A stretch of 64,000 bases of DNA from Alphaproteobacteria bacterium (GCA_030428355.1 JAUIBL010000009.1:47506-111505), one strand, 5' to 3'; shown: positions 22,019 through 32,767, counted from the stretch's first letter. Program-made: numbers and translations. The notes: generated by a model from the letters alone, not told the origin.

Positions 22019-23451
22019 CCGGCAAGATCGGCGTAAAGGTCACGATAGGCTTGAGCCGAACTGTCCCAATCCACCGGATGACGCATGGCAGCGCGTTGCA
22101 TGGACTGCCACAGTTTCGGATCGGCGTAGGCTTCGACCACGCGGTCGATCACCAAAGCGATGCCCGTTGCGCTGACGTCGTGGAACACGAAACCGGTTGC
22201 AGCCTTTGCAAGGAGTGCGGCGACATTGGCGTCGATCACCGTGTCGGCCAATCCTCCGGTGCGGGCAACAACGGGCAGGGTGCCATAGCGCAGGCCGTAA
22301 AGCTGCGTCAGCCCGCAGGGTTCGAACCGCGAGGGGATCAGGATTGCATCGCTGCCCGCCTGAAACAGGTGCGACAGCGCCTCGTCATAGCCGATATGGG
22401 TGGCAACCTGACCGGGATGGGCCTCTGCCGCATCACGGAACCCCTGTTCCAACTCGGGCTGCCCGGTGCCCAGAACGGCAAGCTGCGCTCCGCGCTGCAC
22501 CAGATGCGGTACGGCCTCCAGCAGGGCGTCCAGCCCCTTCTGGTTGGTCAGGCGGCTGACCACGCAACACAAAGGCCCGGTGCTCGAGGGATCAAGCCCC
22601 AGCCGCGCGCGCAGGGCCGTCTTGTTGTCGGCTTTGCGTTTCAGCGTCCTGACATCATAGGTCTGGGCCAAAGCGCCATCGGTCGCCGGGTCCCACGCTT
22701 CCGTGTCGATGCCATTCAGCACACCGCTCAGCGCCCCGGCCCGCGCCTGCAACACACCCTCAAGCCCCATGCCGAACTCCGGCGTCAGGATCTCGCGCGC
22801 ATAGGTCGGGCTGACCGTGGTGATCCGGTCCGAGAACATGAGCGCCCCCTTGAGGACGTTCAGATCGCCATGAAACTCCAGCCCCTCGGGGTGGAACCAG
22901 TCGGTCTTGAGGTGCAACTGCGCCAGAACCTGCGGTCCGAACCGGCCCTGAAAGGCGATGTTGTGGATGGTGATGACCGACCGGGGCGTGTCGCGCCCGG
23001 CCATCCTCAGATAGACCGGGGCCAGCGCCGCCTGCCAGTCATGCGCGTGCAGGACATCCGGCTGGTAGCCGTCGATGGCCCCCATCGCGATCCGCGCACC
23101 CGCCATCGACAACGCGCCAAAGCGCAGGTGGTTGTCGCTCCAGTCGCGCCCGGTCTCGTCGACATAAAGCCCACCGGGCCGGTCAAAAAGCTGTGGGGCG
23201 TCCAGCAGCAAGAGCGTCATGCCCTCTGCTTTCACCTTGACGATGCGCCCCGGCCCGCCCGGCAGGTCGTCGAACCGTGCAACCTCTTCGCCCTTGGGCA
23301 GCAGCGGAAAGAGCGGCGGATAGGCGGGCAGCAGCACCTGCGCGTCCACGTCCACCCGTGCCAGAGCGGCGGGCAAGGCACCAACCACATCGGCAAGACC
23401 CCCCGTTTTCACAAAGGGCGCACATTCCGAAGCCACCATCAGGACGTTCAT
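22015..23451 (-). CDS. glgA: Glycogen synthase (ADP-glucose)
   Basis: This GT5 glycogen synthase of 478 residues extends alpha-1,4-glucan using ADP-glucose. The KTGGLADVVGALP motif (residues 16-28) binds the nucleotide sugar. The C-terminal half has IPSRFEPCGLTQLYGLRYGTLP with the conserved Glu, and RTGGLADTV. The start follows the glgC stop by one base, which implies tight coupling. Confidence 0.96.
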   Translation of the reverse strand: MNVLMVASECAPFVKTGGLADVVGALPAALARVDVDAQVLLPAYPPLFPLLPKGEEVARFDDLPGGPGRIVKVKAEGMTLLLLDAPQLFDRPGGLYVDETGRDWSDNHLRFGALSMAGARIAMGAIDGYQPDVLHAHDWQAALAPVYLRMAGRDTPRSVITIHNIAFQGRFGPQVLAQLHLKTDWFHPEGLEFHGDLNVLKGALMFSDRITTVSPTYAREILTPEFGMGLEGVLQARAGALSGVLNGIDTEAWDPATDGALAQTYDVRTLKRKADNKTALRARLGLDPSSTGPLCCVVSRLTNQKGLDALLEAVPHLVQRGAQLAVLGTGQPELEQGFRDAAEAHPGQVATHIGYDEALSHLFQAGSDAILIPSRFEPCGLTQLYGLRYGTLPVVARTGGLADTVIDANVAALLAKAATGFVFHDVSATGIALVIDRVVEAYADPKLWQSMQRAAMRHPVDWDSSAQAYRDLYADLAG

Positions 23452-23452
23452 G

Positions 23453-24712
23453 TCACTTTCCCAGCTTGTCGATCATCGCTTGCGTAATCAGGCAGATGCC
23501 GCCTTCGGTGCGGCGGAACCGCTTGGCGTCTTCCTTGGGGTCTTCGCCCACGATCAGCCCCGGCGGGATCTTCACACCCCGGTCCAGCACAACGTTCTTG
23601 AGATATGCGCGACGGCCCACCTCGGCATAGGGCAGGGCGACCACACCTTCCAATTGGGAATAGGAGTGCGTTTTGACCCCCGTGAACAGCAGGCACCGAT
23701 AAAGCGACGAGCCCGAGATGATGCAGCCACCCGACACCATCGACGACACCGCCTGACCGCGTCTGCCTTCTTCGTTGTGGATGAATTTCGCGGGTGGGGT
23801 CAGTTCGGAATAGGTCCAGATCGGCCAGTCGGTTGCGTAGATGTCCAGTTTGGGTTCGAAATCGGTGAGGTCGATATTGGCCTGCCAATAGGCGTCGATG
23901 GTGCCCACGTCGCGCCAGTAGGGTTCGGTTTCAAGCCCCGACATGACGCAGGACCGGCTGAACGGATGCGCCCGAGCGCCTCCTTCGGCGACGATGGCAG
24001 GAATGATGTCCTTGCCGAAATCGTTTTCCGACTTGGGGTTCTGCGCGTCCTTTTCGAGGATCTCGTAAAGGTATTCGGCCTCGAACACGTAGATGCCCAT
24101 GCTCGCCAGCGACTTGGTTTCGTCACCGGGCATAGAAGGCGGATCGGCAGGCTTTTCGACAAAGTCGAGGATCTTGTCGCTTTCATCGACATGCATGACG
24201 CCAAAGCCCTTGGCTTCTTCACGCGGCACGGCGATGCAGCCCACCGTGACTTTCGCCCCAGAGCGGACATGCTCTTCGATCATCAGCGAATAGTCCTGCT
24301 TGTAGATATGGTCACCGGCAAGGATCACCACATACTTCGGCCCATAGCCGCGAATGACCGAGATGTTCTGGGTCACGGCGTCGGCGGTGCCCTTGTACCA
24401 GTTGTCCTCGTTGATCTGCTGCGAGGCGGGCAGGATGTCGAGCGACTCGTTGCGTTCGGCGCGGAAAAAGCTCCAGCCGCGCTGCATGTGCCGGATCAGG
24501 CTGTGCGCCTTGTACTGCGTCGCGACACCGATCCGCCGGATGCCCGAGTTCACCGCGTTGGACAGGGCAAAGTCGATGATGCGGGTCTTGCCGCCGAAAT
24601 AGACGGCGGGTTTGGCGCGGATGTCGGTCATTTCCTTGAGGCGGCTCCCCCGTCCGCCCGCAAGAATGAACGCCATGGATTGCTGCGCCAGGCTGAACCT
24701 GTCTTCTCTCAT
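23453..24712 (-). CDS. glgC: Glucose-1-phosphate adenylyltransferase
   Basis: This enzyme makes ADP-glucose from glucose-1-phosphate and ATP, the committed step of glycogen synthesis. The pyrophosphorylase motif is [15 protein letters not shown], followed by [19 protein letters not shown]. The catalytic region has [14 protein letters not shown], and a left-handed helix domain follows. The length is 419 residues. ATG at 24712 has GGGAGGAAAGAC before it; an ATG at 24736 is an alternative. A gap of 32 bases separates it from glgB. Confidence 0.96.
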   Translation of the reverse strand: MREDRFSLAQQSMAFILAGGRGSRLKEMTDIRAKPAVYFGGKTRIIDFALSNAVNSGIRRIGVATQYKAHSLIRHMQRGWSFFRAERNESLDILPASQQINEDNWYKGTADAVTQNISVIRGYGPKYVVILAGDHIYKQDYSLMIEEHVRSGAKVTVGCIAVPREEAKGFGVMHVDESDKILDFVEKPADPPSMPGDETKSLASMGIYVFEAEYLYEILEKDAQNPKSENDFGKDIIPAIVAEGGARAHPFSRSCVMSGLETEPYWRDVGTIDAYWQANIDLTDFEPKLDIYATDWPIWTYSELTPPAKFIHNEEGRRGQAVSSMVSGGCIISGSSLYRCLLFTGVKTHSYSQLEGVVALPYAEVGRRAYLKNVVLDRGVKIPPGLIVGEDPKEDAKRFRRTEGGICLITQAMIDKLGK

Positions 24713-24744
24713 GTCTTTCCTCCCCCTTTTTGTCATATGCCGCC

Positions 24745-26952
24745 TCAGTCGGTTGTCAGTTCGAAGAACACGGTCGCCAGCGGCGGTACGGTGATCTCGA
24801 TGGCATAGGGACAACCGTGCATCGACACCTCCTGCGTGTCGGCCCCTCCCGGATTGCCCGTGTCCGTGCCGCCATAGATCGCGGCATCCGAATTGAACCG
24901 CTCGGCCCAGTGGCCCGGATGCGGCACGCCGATCCGGTACTGCGTGCGCGGCACCGGGGTGAAGTTCGACACCACCAGAACCGGCGCGCTGCCGTCCTTG
25001 CCATAGCGCACCCACGAAAACACCGATTCCGCCGCGTTGCCGCCGTCGATCCAGCGGAATCCGTCCTGCGACGTGTCCTTTTCGTAAAGCGCAGGCGTGC
25101 TGCGATAGAGCGCGTTCAGATCGCGCACCAAGGTTTGCATCCCCTTGTGCGGTGCATAGTCCAGCAGGTGCCAGTCAAGGCTGGTTTCGTTGTTCCATTC
25201 GCCGCCTTGCGCAAACTCGCCCCCCATGAACAACAGCTTCTTGCCGGGATGCCCCCACATGAACCCGTAATAGGCCCGCAGGTTGGCAAAGCGCTGCCAG
25301 TCATCCCCCGGCATCTTGCCCAGAAGCGAGCCTTTGCCGTGCACGACCTCGTCATGGCTGAGCGGCAGGATGAAATTTTCGGAAAACGCGTAATGCAGGC
25401 CGAAGGTCATCTTGTCGTGGTGGTATTTCCGGTTGATCGGGTCTTCGGCCATGTAGCGCAGGGTGTCGTTCATCCACCCCATGTTCCACTTGAAGCCGAA
25501 GCCAAGCCCACCGCTGCTGGTCGGTGCGCTGACCCCCGGAAAGGCGGTGCTTTCCTCGGCGGCGGTCAGGATGCTGTCATCGGCGGCATAAACCACCTCG
25601 TTCATCCGCTGCATGAAAGCGATGGCTTCAAGGTTCTCGCGCCCGCCATGCTGGTTCGGGACCCATTCCCCCTCTTTCCGCGAATAATCGCGGTAGAGCA
25701 TGGAGGCCACTGCATCCACGCGCAGCCCGTCGATGTGGTATTCCTCGAACCAGAATTTCGCGTTGGCGATCAGGAAGTTCTGAACTTCTGTCCGGCCATA
25801 GTTGTAAACCAGCGTGTTCCAGTCCGGGTGGAAGCCTTCCTTCGGGTCGGCGTGTTCATAAAGCGGCGTGCCGTCGAACCGGCCCAGCCCGTGCTGGTCG
25901 GTCGGGAAATGCCCCGGCACCCAGTCGATTATCAGGCCAAGGCCCGCTTGATGGCAGGCATCGACAAAGGCGCGAAACTCTTGCGGTGTGCCAAAGCGGG
26001 ATGTCGGCGCAAAAAGGCCCACGGGCTGATAGCCCCACGATCCGCCAAACGGGTATTCAGAGATCGGTGTGAGTTCGATATGGGTGAAGCCCATATCCTT
26101 GGCATAATCGACCAGCATTGACGCATGTTCGAGATAGGTCAGCGACCGGTTGCCCTCTTCCGGGACGCGCCGCCAGCTTTCCAGATGCACTTCGTAGATC
26201 GAGATCGGCTGGTCGATCTTCTGCTTTGCGCCCCGCTTTGACAGCCACCCGGCATCAGACCACTCGTACCCGCGCAGGTCGCGCACGACCGAGGCCGTCG
26301 CAGGCGGCAGTTCCGCGCCGAACCCAACCGGGTCGGCCTTGAGCGGCAGCAGGTTGCCTGCGCCGTCGATGATTTCGTACTTGTAGACCGTGCCATCGCC
26401 CAGTCCGGGCAGGAAAATCTCATGCACACCGGTGGCACCCCGGCGGCGCATCACGTGGCGGCGGCCGTCCCAACCGTTGAAGTCACCGACAACGGACACG
26501 CGCAAAGCATTCGGCGCCCAGACGGCGAAATGCGTGCCCTCCACGCCCTCATGTGTGCAGACATGCGCACCAAGGGCATCCCAAAGCTGGTTATGTGTGC
26601 CTTCGCCCAGAAGATACTCGTCCATCTCGCCCAGCTTGGGGCCGAAGGCATAAGCGTCATGTTCTTCCCAAACGTCGCTGCCGCGTGTCATGCGCAGTCG
26701 GTAGTAAAAGCGTTTTTTCCGGCGCGGGATCACGCCTGCAAACAGCCCGTCCTGCACCCGGTCCAGCGCCACAAGTACCTTCCCGGACTTGGCGTCGATC
26801 ACCTCGACGCTATCCGCCTCTGGACGCATCGCGCGCAGCACCAGCTTGCCGTCCACCTCGTGCAGACCCAGCACCGCAAACGGGTCGCCGTGCCGCCCCT
26901 GCGCAATCGCTTGCGCCGTGGCGTCGTCGATCAGCGCCGCCGCATCCGTCAT
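24745..26952 (-). CDS. glgB: 1,4-alpha-glucan branching enzyme
   Basis: This GH13 branching enzyme of 735 residues creates alpha-1,6 branches in glycogen. Two N-terminal beta domains (about residues 15-230) precede the barrel. The catalytic Asp is in [17 protein letters not shown], the Glu in [10 protein letters not shown] and the stabilising Asp in [13 protein letters not shown]. The GlgB-specific [16 protein letters not shown] is present. Its start overlaps the glgP stop (ATGA). Confidence 0.96.
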   Translation of the reverse strand: MTDAAALIDDATAQAIAQGRHGDPFAVLGLHEVDGKLVLRAMRPEADSVEVIDAKSGKVLVALDRVQDGLFAGVIPRRKKRFYYRLRMTRGSDVWEEHDAYAFGPKLGEMDEYLLGEGTHNQLWDALGAHVCTHEGVEGTHFAVWAPNALRVSVVGDFNGWDGRRHVMRRRGATGVHEIFLPGLGDGTVYKYEIIDGAGNLLPLKADPVGFGAELPPATASVVRDLRGYEWSDAGWLSKRGAKQKIDQPISIYEVHLESWRRVPEEGNRSLTYLEHASMLVDYAKDMGFTHIELTPISEYPFGGSWGYQPVGLFAPTSRFGTPQEFRAFVDACHQAGLGLIIDWVPGHFPTDQHGLGRFDGTPLYEHADPKEGFHPDWNTLVYNYGRTEVQNFLIANAKFWFEEYHIDGLRVDAVASMLYRDYSRKEGEWVPNQHGGRENLEAIAFMQRMNEVVYAADDSILTAAEESTAFPGVSAPTSSGGLGFGFKWNMGWMNDTLRYMAEDPINRKYHHDKMTFGLHYAFSENFILPLSHDEVVHGKGSLLGKMPGDDWQRFANLRAYYGFMWGHPGKKLLFMGGEFAQGGEWNNETSLDWHLLDYAPHKGMQTLVRDLNALYRSTPALYEKDTSQDGFRWIDGGNAAESVFSWVRYGKDGSAPVLVVSNFTPVPRTQYRIGVPHPGHWAERFNSDAAIYGGTDTGNPGGADTQEVSMHGCPYAIEITVPPLATVFFELTTD

Positions 26953-29333
26953 GCCGTTTTCCCAAGCTTGGCTTTGGTCAGGCTCTCGGCCCCCCAGATG
27001 TCGCGGGCATAGCCCTTGATCGTGCGGTCGGACGAGAACCAGCCCATGCTGGCCGTGTTCACAACCGCCATCGCGGCCCAGTTCGCCGGGTTGCGATAGG
27101 CGGTGTCGGCGCGGCGCTGCGTGTCGAAATAGCTGTCGAAATCGCAGGTCACGAGGAAATAGTCATGGTCATACAGCATCCCCACCAGCCCATGATAGCG
27201 GCTTGGGTCATGCGGTGCAAAACGCCCCTCGGCGATCTGGCCCAGCACCCGCTGCAGACGCGGGCTGGCCTCGATGGCGGCGCGGGAATAGCCATGATGC
27301 GTGCGGCGCTCCATCACCTCCTGTGCGGTCAGGCCGAAGAGGAAGAAGTTTTCCGACCCGACATGATCGCGGATTTCCACATTCGCGCCGTCCAGCGTGC
27401 CGATGGTCAGCGCGCCGTTCAGGGCGAATTTCATGTTTCCGGTGCCCGACGCTTCCTTGCCGGCGGTCGAGATTTGTTCCGACAGGTCCGCCGCCGGGAT
27501 CAGCCGTTCGGCCATCGTCACGTTGTAGTTCGGCGGATACACGATCTTGAGCCGGTCGCCGGTGATCGGATCGGCATTGATGACGCTGGCCACGTCGTTG
27601 ATCAGGCGGATGATGTCCTTGGCCACGAAATACCCCGGCGCAGCTTTGCCGCCGAAGATCTTGACGCGCGGCGTCCAGTCGCCATTCGGATTGTCACGCA
27701 TCTCATTCCACAGCGCGACAGTCTCCAGAAGGTTCATCAACTGGCGTTTGTATTCATGGATGCGCTTGATCTGCACGTCGAACATCGCGTCGGGGTCCAG
27801 CGTGACACCCATCGTCTGACTGATCCAGTTGGACAGGTTGACCTTGTTCTCGCGCTTTGACGCGGTGAACGCCTCGATGAACGCGGCATCGTCGCGCTTG
27901 GATTTGAGCGCGGTCAGTTGGTCAAGGTCCGTCACCCAGCCTTCGCCAATCGTGTCGGTGATCAGGTGCCGCAGCGACGGGTTGCAGCCATAAAGCCAGC
28001 GGCGCGGGGTGATGCCGTTGGTCTGGTTGATGATCCGGGTCGGGTGGATGCGGTGCAGATCGGCAAAGACAGTTTCCTTGACCAGTTCCGTGTGCAGCGC
28101 AGACACGCCATTGACCTTATGCGCCATGATGAACGCCAGTTCGCCCATCCGCACATCGCCGTGCTCAAGGATACGTGGGCTGCCGGGGAATTCGGTCTGA
28201 TGCGCGTGTTCGATGGCGCGGATGATCTCCAGATGGCGCGGCAGGATGCGGCCCATCAGATGCTCGCTCCACCGTTCCAATGCTTCCGGCAGAAGCGTGT
28301 GGTTGGTGTAGGCAAGGCACTTGCGCGCCAGCGGGATCGCCTCGTCCATCGGGATGGCGTGCTCGTCCACCAGAATGCGCACCAGTTCCGGCCCGGCAAT
28401 GGCCGGGTGCGTGTCGTTCAATTGGATCGCCACGTAATCGGGCAAGGCGCGAATGTCGTCGTGATCCTTCAGGTAGCGGCGCAGCAGGTCCATGATCGAC
28501 GCGGCGGTGAAGAAATACTCCTGCTTGAGGCGCAGTTCCTTGCCGCTTTCGGTGGTGTCGTCGGGATAGAGCACCCGGCTGATCGTACGCGCGAGCGCCT
28601 CGGACCGACCGGCGGCGAGGTAATCCCCACGGTTGAAGCTTTCGAGGTCGAATTCCTTGGCCGGTTCCGCCGACCAGAGGCGCAGCGTGTTGCCCCATGC
28701 GCCTTTCCAGCCGACCACGGGTGTGTCATGCGCGGTGGCCATCACCACCTCGCCGGGGTGCCAATAGGCCTTGCCCTCGTGATGATCGACATGCCCGCCA
28801 AAGCCGATCCGATAGCGTGCCTCGGGGCGTTCGAATTCCCACGCATGGCGCTGGGTCAGCCAGGTCTCGGGTTTCTCGACCTGCTGGCCCTGGGCAAAGC
28901 TTTGCTCGAACAGCCCGTGTTCATAGCGGATACCATAGCCAAACGCCGGGATGCCCAGGGTTGCAAGCGAATCCATGAAACACGCCGCCAGTCGGCCCAG
29001 CCCGCCATTGCCAAGTGCGGCGTCCGGTTCGTCATGCACGATGGTGTCGTAATCCTGACCCAGCTCGACCAGCGTCGCCTTGACCGTGTCCTCCATCCGC
29101 AGGTTCGAGATCATGTCCTCGATCAGCCGCCCGATGAGAAACTCCATCGACAGGTAATAGACCCGCTTGGGCGAGGCCGCGTAGGTTTCCTTGGTCGAGC
29201 GGAACCACGATTCGACCATCTGATCGCGCAGGACCAGCGACAGCGCGATGCGCCAGTCATAGGTCGAGGCGTTCTCGGCATCCTTGCCCAGCGAGTATTT
29301 CAGACGGTTCAGAATATCGGTTTTCATGGTCAT
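26949..29333 (-). CDS. glgP: Glycogen phosphorylase
   Basis: This GT35 phosphorylase of 794 residues releases glucose-1-phosphate from glycogen. The PLP lysine is in [19 protein letters not shown]. Other conserved parts are [27 protein letters not shown] and [11 protein letters not shown]. It is the first gene of the glycogen operon, so degradation and synthesis genes are co-transcribed. Two in-frame ATGs (29333, 29327) could start it, and the Shine-Dalgarno sequence is weak. A LacI-type palindrome lies 33-45 bases upstream. Confidence 0.96.
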   Translation of the reverse strand: MTMKTDILNRLKYSLGKDAENASTYDWRIALSLVLRDQMVESWFRSTKETYAASPKRVYYLSMEFLIGRLIEDMISNLRMEDTVKATLVELGQDYDTIVHDEPDAALGNGGLGRLAACFMDSLATLGIPAFGYGIRYEHGLFEQSFAQGQQVEKPETWLTQRHAWEFERPEARYRIGFGGHVDHHEGKAYWHPGEVVMATAHDTPVVGWKGAWGNTLRLWSAEPAKEFDLESFNRGDYLAAGRSEALARTISRVLYPDDTTESGKELRLKQEYFFTAASIMDLLRRYLKDHDDIRALPDYVAIQLNDTHPAIAGPELVRILVDEHAIPMDEAIPLARKCLAYTNHTLLPEALERWSEHLMGRILPRHLEIIRAIEHAHQTEFPGSPRILEHGDVRMGELAFIMAHKVNGVSALHTELVKETVFADLHRIHPTRIINQTNGITPRRWLYGCNPSLRHLITDTIGEGWVTDLDQLTALKSKRDDAAFIEAFTASKRENKVNLSNWISQTMGVTLDPDAMFDVQIKRIHEYKRQLMNLLETVALWNEMRDNPNGDWTPRVKIFGGKAAPGYFVAKDIIRLINDVASVINADPITGDRLKIVYPPNYNVTMAERLIPAADLSEQISTAGKEASGTGNMKFALNGALTIGTLDGANVEIRDHVGSENFFLFGLTAQEVMERRTHHGYSRAAIEASPRLQRVLGQIAEGRFAPHDPSRYHGLVGMLYDHDYFLVTCDFDSYFDTQRRADTAYRNPANWAAMAVVNTASMGWFSSDRTIKGYARDIWGAESLTKAKLGKTA

Positions 29334-29366
29334 TCAGGTGCGTTCCAACGTCGGATCCAGATTTAC

Positions 29367-29378
29367 GATAGCGCTAAC
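29367..29378. promoter_or_regulatory. Candidate LacI-family operator upstream of glgP
   Basis: GATAGCGCTAAC has the AGCGCT centre and is a palindrome (GATAGCGCTATC) with one mismatch. That is the shape of operators bound by LacI/GalR-family sugar regulators. It lies 33-45 bases before the glgP start, where it could overlap the promoter. No LacI-family gene is in the window, so the regulator is unknown. Confidence 0.5.
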
Positions 29379-29449
29379 ATGGGTGTCTATTACCGCATCC
29401 CATCAAAAACACCATTGCACATTCTGCAACCGTGACCGGAGTTTTCTTC

Positions 29450-29542
29450 ATGTGGTCGATGCGCAATACCGCCCTGTCAGGACGGGATAGCCTGAACTTT
29501 CAGCGCTTCAAGGACGCGGGACAGGCCGTGCTGTGGCGCTAG
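29450..29542 (+). CDS. Candidate small ORF (30 aa) divergent from glgP
   Basis: A 31-codon frame begins with ATG at 29450 after GGAG with an 8-base spacer and ends with TAG at 29540-29542. The peptide (starting MWSMRNTALSGRDSL, ending GQAVLWR) uses mostly G/C third positions, as real genes here do. It overlaps the end of the convergent acetyltransferase gene by four bases. I do not know a family. It could be chance, but codon use and ribosome-binding site are good for such a short frame. Confidence 0.4.
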   Translation: MWSMRNTALSGRDSLNFQRFKDAGQAVLWR

Positions 29543-30249
29543 GTGTCGGGCAGCCGCGTTTTCTGAACGCCCTCGGCATCGAAATTGTCGGGGGCCAGCC
29601 ACCGCAGGAACCGGGCTTTCAGATCAGGCCATTCGGTGTCGATGATGGAAAACCACGCCGTATCGCGGTTTCGGCCCTTGTAGTGCGTCGCCTGACGAAA
29701 CGTGCCCTCATAGGTGAACCCCAGCCGTTCGGCGGCCCGCCGCGATGGCGCGTTCAGTGCATCGCATTTCCATTCGTATCGGCGATAGCCCAGCTCATCG
29801 AACGCGCGCTGCATCATGAGAAACTGAAATTCGGTCGCGGCACGGGTGCGTTGGAGGGCGGGGGACAGGTTGATGAACCCGACTTCAATGCTGGCGCTGG
29901 CCGGGGTGATCCGCAGGTAGCTGGCGTGACCGACCGCGCGGCCGTCGACAAGGATGGCGTGCATCAGCGGGTCGGTCCACGTGACCGCCTCTTCGACCCA
30001 TGCGTTGAAATCTGCAGGATCGTGGTAGGGGCCATTGGGCAGGTAGGTCCAGATGCGGTCCTCTTCATCCGCGCTGAACTCAGTGTAAAGGTCGTCCGCG
30101 TGATCCGGCGAAAGCGGCACCACAGAACAATATCGCCCCACCATATCGGAGCGCGGGGGCACCGGGCGGGGCGATGTGTCGGCAAGAGGCAAGCCGACGG
30201 GTTGGGCCAGCGCGTTGAGGCGCTGACCCGTGATCAGGGGATCACTCAC
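29539..30249 (-). CDS. GNAT family N-acetyltransferase (RimJ/RimL-like)
   Basis: This 236-residue GNAT protein is of the RimJ/RimL-like type. It has the acetyl-CoA-binding region around GFINLSPALQRTRAATE and the late motif RRYEWKCDALNAPSRRAAERL, followed by GFTYEGTFRQATHYKGRNRD, which is typical of the group acting on small molecules or protein N-termini. It starts with GTG overlapping the tpa stop (GTGA), so it is coupled to the aminotransferase. The substrate cannot be told. Confidence 0.85.
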   Translation of the reverse strand: MSDPLITGQRLNALAQPVGLPLADTSPRPVPPRSDMVGRYCSVVPLSPDHADDLYTEFSADEEDRIWTYLPNGPYHDPADFNAWVEEAVTWTDPLMHAILVDGRAVGHASYLRITPASASIEVGFINLSPALQRTRAATEFQFLMMQRAFDELGYRRYEWKCDALNAPSRRAAERLGFTYEGTFRQATHYKGRNRDTAWFSIIDTEWPDLKARFLRWLAPDNFDAEGVQKTRLPDT

Positions 30250-31634
30250 GCAAATTCGCGGCCCAAAGCTTCGTCAACCGATGCGATGATCTGGTTGATG
30301 TCGTCCTTGGTGGCGATCAGCGCGGGGCTGAAGCAGAGCGTGTTGTTGTAGCCCGGCAGGGACCGGTTGGTCGCGCCGATGATAATGCCCTGCTGCATGC
30401 AGTCCGCGACCACCTTCTGAACGCGCTTTTCGGCCATCGGCTTGCGGGTTTCCCGGTCCTCGACCAGTTCTGCACCCAGGAACAGGCCCTTTCCGCGCAC
30501 ATTGCCGATGACGGCATGCTTGTCGGCCAGCGCATGCAACTGGTCGAGCATGTACTCGCCCATCGCCGTGGTGTTGTCGAGCAGTCCTTCATCTTCGATG
30601 ATGCGCATGTTCTCCAGCGCCGCCGCCGGGCCAGCCGTACAGCCGCCAAAGGTGGAAATATCGCGGAAATAGTTGAGCGGATCGTCGGCGTTGTCCTTGA
30701 ACATCGAGAACACGTCCTCGGTCGTCACAAGGCAGGCAATCGCGGCATAGCCCGAGGCCACACCCTTGGCCATCGTCACCATGTCCGGCTGCACGCCGTA
30801 GTGCTGATAGCCGAACCATGTGCCGGTGCGTCCCACGCCACAGACCACTTCGTCGATATGCAGCAGGATGTCATACTTGCGGCAAATCTCCTGCACGCGG
30901 TCCCAGTAGCCCTGCGGCGGGGTGATGACGCCGCCACCAGCCGTCACCGGCTCAAGGCAGAGCGCACCCACGGTATCGGGGCCTTCGCGCAGGATCACCT
31001 GTTCGATCTGGTCGGCGGCCCATTCGCCGTAATTCTCGGTCGGGGCGCCCTGATCGCCCGCGCGGTATTCAAGGCAATGCGGCACGCGCACGAAACCGGG
31101 TGTGAACGGTCCGTACTGCGCGTTGCGCTCGTCCTGACCACCGGCCGACAGACAGCCGATGGTGGTGCCGTGGTAGTCGCGGTCACGGTAGAGGATCTTG
31201 TGCTTGTTGCCGCCATAGCGCTTGTGCGCGATCTGGCGGACCATCTTGAACGCCTTCTCGTTCGCCTCGGACCCCGAGTTCGTGTAATACACGCGGGTCA
31301 TGCCCGGCATCTTGGAGATCAGCTTTTCCGAGAACAGCGCTCCGGGGATCGACCCGGCGGAACCGGCAAAATAGTTCAGCTTCAGCAACTGGTCATAGAC
31401 CGCCTTGGCGATGCTTTCGCGGCCATAGCCCACGTTCACCGTCCAGACACCGCCGGACACGGCATCGAGATGCTCTTTGCCCTTCTGGTCCCAGACGCGC
31501 ATGCCTTTGCCTTCGACGATGATCCGGGGATCGTTCGTCTCGAAGGGCTTGTGCTGAATCAGGTGGTGCCACACATGGGCGCGATCGGCTTCGACCACGT
31601 GGGAAAGATCGTTTTGGGACAGGACACCGTCCAT
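30246..31634 (-). CDS. tpa: Class III aminotransferase, probably taurine--pyruvate aminotransferase
   Basis: This PLP-dependent class III aminotransferase of 462 residues has the PLP lysine in TMAKGVASGYAAI and the region LLHIDEVVCGVGRTGTWFGYQ. Its overall wording (DLSHVVEADRAHVWHHL, GGVWTVNVGYGRESI, NRSLPGYNNTLCFSPALIA) matches what I know of Roseobacter taurine-pyruvate aminotransferase, which turns taurine and pyruvate into sulfoacetaldehyde and alanine. No xsc, pta or tauABC genes are adjacent, so another omega-amine substrate is possible. ATG at 31634 has CGGAGG at good spacing, better than an in-frame GTG nine bases upstream. Confidence 0.78.
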   Translation of the reverse strand: MDGVLSQNDLSHVVEADRAHVWHHLIQHKPFETNDPRIIVEGKGMRVWDQKGKEHLDAVSGGVWTVNVGYGRESIAKAVYDQLLKLNYFAGSAGSIPGALFSEKLISKMPGMTRVYYTNSGSEANEKAFKMVRQIAHKRYGGNKHKILYRDRDYHGTTIGCLSAGGQDERNAQYGPFTPGFVRVPHCLEYRAGDQGAPTENYGEWAADQIEQVILREGPDTVGALCLEPVTAGGGVITPPQGYWDRVQEICRKYDILLHIDEVVCGVGRTGTWFGYQHYGVQPDMVTMAKGVASGYAAIACLVTTEDVFSMFKDNADDPLNYFRDISTFGGCTAGPAAALENMRIIEDEGLLDNTTAMGEYMLDQLHALADKHAVIGNVRGKGLFLGAELVEDRETRKPMAEKRVQKVVADCMQQGIIIGATNRSLPGYNNTLCFSPALIATKDDINQIIASVDEALGREFA

Positions 31635-31798
31635 GGTCGTCACCTCCGTTTGAGAATCACATCTGGCCAGTTGCCTGTCGGCTGTCCGGCATCGTCATCT
31701 TGATCAGATCGGTGGGCGGGCGTTAGGGCCAGACCCTTCGCACAGTTAAGTCCAAATAAACCGCCAGAGCAATGCCCGTATGCCGGGCCCCGATTGCG

Positions 31799-32659
31799 TC
31801 AGGTGCCGTCCGTACCGGGGGCCTCGGCCGGGGTGCCGGTGATCGTGCCCATCAGCGCGGCGATCTGTCCGTCAAGCCACGCGCGAACCTGATCCACCGT
31901 TGCCGCGTAGGACTCCAACGGCGCCTTGAGCTGCGGCACGGATTCACCGATCTGCGGTGCGTAGACGTAAAGTGCTGCGGCTACGGCGAAAAGCAGGATC
32001 GTGTAGATGAAACCGCGCCCGAAACCGCCCGAGGGTTCGTCGTCGTCTTCCAGATCGGCCTGAACGCTGCGCATTTCGCGGCGTTCGTTCGAGGCGCGAA
32101 GGGTCTGGTTGATTTCTTCCACATCCGGCAGCATGTCGCGCCGCGATTTCGGCCGTTCGGACAGGGTTGGGGCCACGGCAGCCGCCGCGGCCGCCTCGGA
32201 GGGTTCGCCCCGCAGCTTGCGCATCCGTTCCTGTGCCTGTCGGGCGCGTTTGGCGGCTTCGTCTTCGGGTTCCTGAAGGCCCAGATCGGGTTGCTCTTCC
32301 AGAACGCCGGCCTCGGCCCGGCGTGCGCGTGCCTCAAGCTCGGCCTCTTCGCGCAGGATGTCGGCAACGGACGGGTCGAGTTCGCGCCGCTTGGGCGGGG
32401 TGGCCGGTGCCGCAGGGCGTGGCGCGGGTTCCTGGTTGACGGATGGGCGATCGGCGATGTCGCTGTCGACCTCGGGATGCCACACCTCGTCTTTCGGCGC
32501 TTTCGCTGCCGCTTCCAGCGCCTGCGGGCTGGTGCTTGTGTCTTGCGTCTGGAACCAGGTGTTGCCGCAGTTGGAGCACTGCACATCGCGCCCCTCTTCG
32601 GGGATCACATCATCCGGGACTTCGTACTGCGCCCCGCAACTTGGACATTTCAGCCGCAT
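31799..32659 (-). CDS. MJ0042-type zinc-ribbon protein with one membrane helix
   Basis: The N-terminus is a zinc ribbon (LKCPSCGAQYEVPDD then VQCSNCGNTWF, residues 3-37). A long charged region rich in Glu, Arg, Ala and Pro (about 40-205) follows, partly coiled-coil-like (EEAELEARARRAEAGV). One membrane helix lies near 217-234 (FIYTILLFAVAAALYVYA), and a short tail is probably periplasmic. Such proteins are widespread in alphaproteobacteria, often beside ftsE as here (divergent). Function is unknown. Confidence 0.85.
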   Translation of the reverse strand: MRLKCPSCGAQYEVPDDVIPEEGRDVQCSNCGNTWFQTQDTSTSPQALEAAAKAPKDEVWHPEVDSDIADRPSVNQEPAPRPAAPATPPKRRELDPSVADILREEAELEARARRAEAGVLEEQPDLGLQEPEDEAAKRARQAQERMRKLRGEPSEAAAAAAVAPTLSERPKSRRDMLPDVEEINQTLRASNERREMRSVQADLEDDDEPSGGFGRGFIYTILLFAVAAALYVYAPQIGESVPQLKAPLESYAATVDQVRAWLDGQIAALMGTITGTPAEAPGTDGT

Positions 32660-32727
32660 TTTGCCTGTTGCCCCTACTCAGTTGGCCTTGGTTTTGCGGC
32701 CAACCCACTCGTTCCCTGTTGAAAAGG

Positions 32728-32767
32728 CACAATAGGCGTGGGTTTCCGCATGTAAATGCCTATTGTG
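32728..32767. promoter_or_regulatory. Inverted repeat in the ftsE / zinc-ribbon divergent promoter region
   Basis: CACAATAGGC (32728-32737) and GCCTATTGTG (32758-32767) are perfect 10-bp arms separated by 20 bases. They lie 75-115 bases before the ftsE GTG and 68-108 bases before the divergent gene's ATG. Arm spacing of 30 bp centre to centre, close to three helical turns, suits a regulator dimer or looping. A structured 5' leader is the alternative. Confidence 0.55.
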
